Assembly (NCBI GenBank): GCA_001789355.1 | Contig: MFZI01000044.1 | Coordinates: 1-6,890, forward strand | Origin: Candidatus Roizmanbacteria bacterium RIFCSPHIGHO2_01_FULL_39_8 | GTDB lineage: Bacteria; Patescibacteriota; Microgenomatia; UBA1406; GWC2-37-13 | Direction: 5' to 3' | Length of the DNA: 6,890 nt | Shown here: one piece after another, positions 6,086-6,890 of the stretch | How positions within the stretch are numbered: position 1 is the first letter of the stretch | Layout of the letters: each line of letters begins with the position of its first letter | Notes under the pieces: generated by a model | What the model saw: only the letters and a program-made list of their open reading frames with translations | Database searches by the model: none | Told to the model about the DNA's origin: nothing | Made by a program: the position numbers and the translations under genes

Positions 6086-6757
6086 ATGTCTAATAAAACC
6101 GAACTACTCCTCTCAAGAGGAGCAACTGCTCTCGCACTTGCACTTATCTTCTTGGGTGCATGTACGCCGGCAATAAGTAATACTACTCAGACTCCGAAAC
6201 CGGGTACAGATATACGTGTAGGAGAAATTGAAATACTGCTTGCTCCCGACGGGTCTCCATTACAGAGAGAGTGTCAGACGCTAATGAATTTCACGACTAT
6301 CGCAGGACCTCAACTCCCTCAAGATAACATGAATATTGTCGGGATAAGCGCACAGCAGATTAAAACGGAAGGACCAATTAATTATTATTCTGTCTTTCCC
6401 ACTATGGAATTTAGTCCCGACGAAACTCCTGTGGCAACTTCCGAGAATAATAATGACAGCCTTATCACGACCAATACCCCAGGACAGACCTGGAGAGTTT
6501 TCACCTTCGCGAAAGGACTTGACCGTTCGTCAAGACCTCTAGTCTTTCCCTCTCCGCCTGATTCGGAAGGCAGGGCTTATGGAAGGTTTAATTCCGCTCC
6601 GCCCGCGCAGATTGGCGTAGATACCAACCGATTGACAGCTGATGGAAGCAGCATGTGTCTTATTGTGCATGATTTTACTGATGGACGACACGTTTCAGAT
6701 CATGTTCACACAGGTCAGAGTTCTGCAGCAGGAATCACGATCTATAAGTCTCCCTAG
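6086..6757 (+). CDS. Predicted lipoprotein of unknown function, possibly truncated by a frameshift
   Basis: The N-terminus of this 223-residue protein is a lipoprotein signal: a hydrophobic stretch (14-24) ends in the lipobox LGAC with the lipidated cysteine at C26. A Thr/Pro/Asn-rich linker (27-41) follows, as in surface-tethered lipoproteins, then a domain I cannot assign. Two further cysteines (C63, C191) could pair, and four histidines cluster near the C-terminus (H195, H202, H206, H208 in HDFTDGRHVSDHVHTG). The segment 107-133 is low-complexity and rich in Asn, Thr and Glu. The ATG is preferred because an in-frame TAG lies just upstream at 6071-6073, but no Shine-Dalgarno or strong promoter is visible. 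The stop context CCC-TAG allows a +1 slip into an open frame that would add 25 residues ending at 6833. The frame is well supported; the function is unknown. Confidence 0.8.
   Translation: MSNKTELLLSRGATALALALIFLGACTPAISNTTQTPKPGTDIRVGEIEILLAPDGSPLQRECQTLMNFTTIAGPQLPQDNMNIVGISAQQIKTEGPINYYSVFPTMEFSPDETPVATSENNNDSLITTNTPGQTWRVFTFAKGLDRSSRPLVFPSPPDSEGRAYGRFNSAPPAQIGVDTNRLTADGSSMCLIVHDFTDGRHVSDHVHTGQSSAAGITIYKSP
6107..6122 (+). other. Short hairpin in the 5' coding region of the lipoprotein gene
   Basis: CTCCTCT and AGAGGAG are perfect 7-nt inverted arms around a CA, 21 nt after the start codon. The right arm is a Shine-Dalgarno-like purine run and the left arm its complement. The codons encode part of LLLSRG, so this may be coincidence of codon choice; no regulatory role is shown. 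Confidence 0.35.
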
Positions 6758-6830
6758 TGTAGAGATTTCGAGAGTCCAAGTTCCTGCATTAAATACTTCC
6801 GCAGATGTATACAAAACTTCAGAGGTAAAC

Positions 6831-6839
6831 TGATATAAT
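6831..6839 (+). promoter_or_regulatory. Extended -10 promoter for the gene at the right edge
   Basis: TGATATAAT is again a TGn-TATAAT extended -10, ending 12 nt before the ATG at 6852. The expected leader is about 6 nt, with no Shine-Dalgarno. Its geometry closely matches the promoter at 5587-5595. No convincing -35 hexamer is present. Confidence 0.65.
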
Positions 6840-6851
6840 ATTGGACTCTTT

Positions 6852-6890
6852 ATGAGATTATCACGCGTGTTAGCACCATTTGTTTTGGCA
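6852..6890 (+). CDS. 5' end of a probable exported-protein gene (cut by right edge)
   Basis: An ATG 12 nt after an extended -10 box opens a frame of 13 codons to the window end, reading MRLSRVLAPFVLA. Two early arginines followed by a hydrophobic run look like the start of a signal peptide or membrane anchor, in keeping with the two exported proteins upstream. There is no Shine-Dalgarno. With so few codons the call rests mainly on the promoter and its matching spacing. Confidence 0.5.
   Translation, partial: MRLSRVLAPFVLA

Noticed and set aside
6642..6833. Plus-strand 63-residue open frame as an independent gene
   Set aside because: Most of it overlaps the lipoprotein gene in another frame and it has no SD or promoter. 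Only its 3' part is of interest, as a possible frameshift extension.

Overview
The window looks like a chromosomal segment from an uncultivated bacterium of the Candidate Phyla Radiation (Patescibacteria), most likely the Microgenomates side. This is inference from style, not from a marker gene. The clues are a tightly overlapped glycosyltransferase operon, TGn-TATAAT promoters placed only 11-12 nt before start codons, a perfect 18-bp CCTGCC...GGCAGG palindrome, a CCTTCG/CGAAGG inverted-repeat element of a kind I recall from such genomes, and small orphan exported proteins. TGA is used as a stop throughout.

Left part (1-3619, minus strand): a five-gene surface-polysaccharide operon, read from right to left. 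The order is a WaaE-like family 2 glycosyltransferase (GT2), a rhamnosyltransferase-like GT2, a GT-B (GT4-type) glycosyltransferase, a second WaaE-like GT2, and the N-terminus of a multi-pass membrane protein that runs off the left edge and is probably an O-antigen polymerase or ligase. Successive genes overlap by 4, 17, 4 and 4 nt, so translation is probably coupled. The GTs would assemble a lipid-linked glycan and the membrane protein would polymerise or transfer it.

Middle (3634-5552, plus strand): only 14 nt from the operon, a divergent gene encodes a membrane-anchored, coiled-coil protein with a phosphodiester glycosidase (NAGPA) domain, plausibly acting on the surface glycan. It is followed by a 140-bp gap holding a 17-nt palindrome and an imperfect inverted-repeat element. 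The right arm of that element supplies the ribosome binding site of a type I signal peptidase with intact Ser/Lys catalytic residues.

Right part (5553-6890, plus strand): three small exported or surface proteins of unknown function follow in the same direction: a single-TM protein, a lipoprotein, and the first 13 codons of a further signal-peptide protein cut by the right edge. The first and third have their own extended -10 promoters and no clear Shine-Dalgarno (SD) sequence. The lipoprotein gene may continue past its stop through a +1 frameshift. No RNA gene, CRISPR array, transposase or convincing intrinsic terminator was seen. The largest gap between genes is 140 nt, so there is no gene-free stretch over 300 nt.
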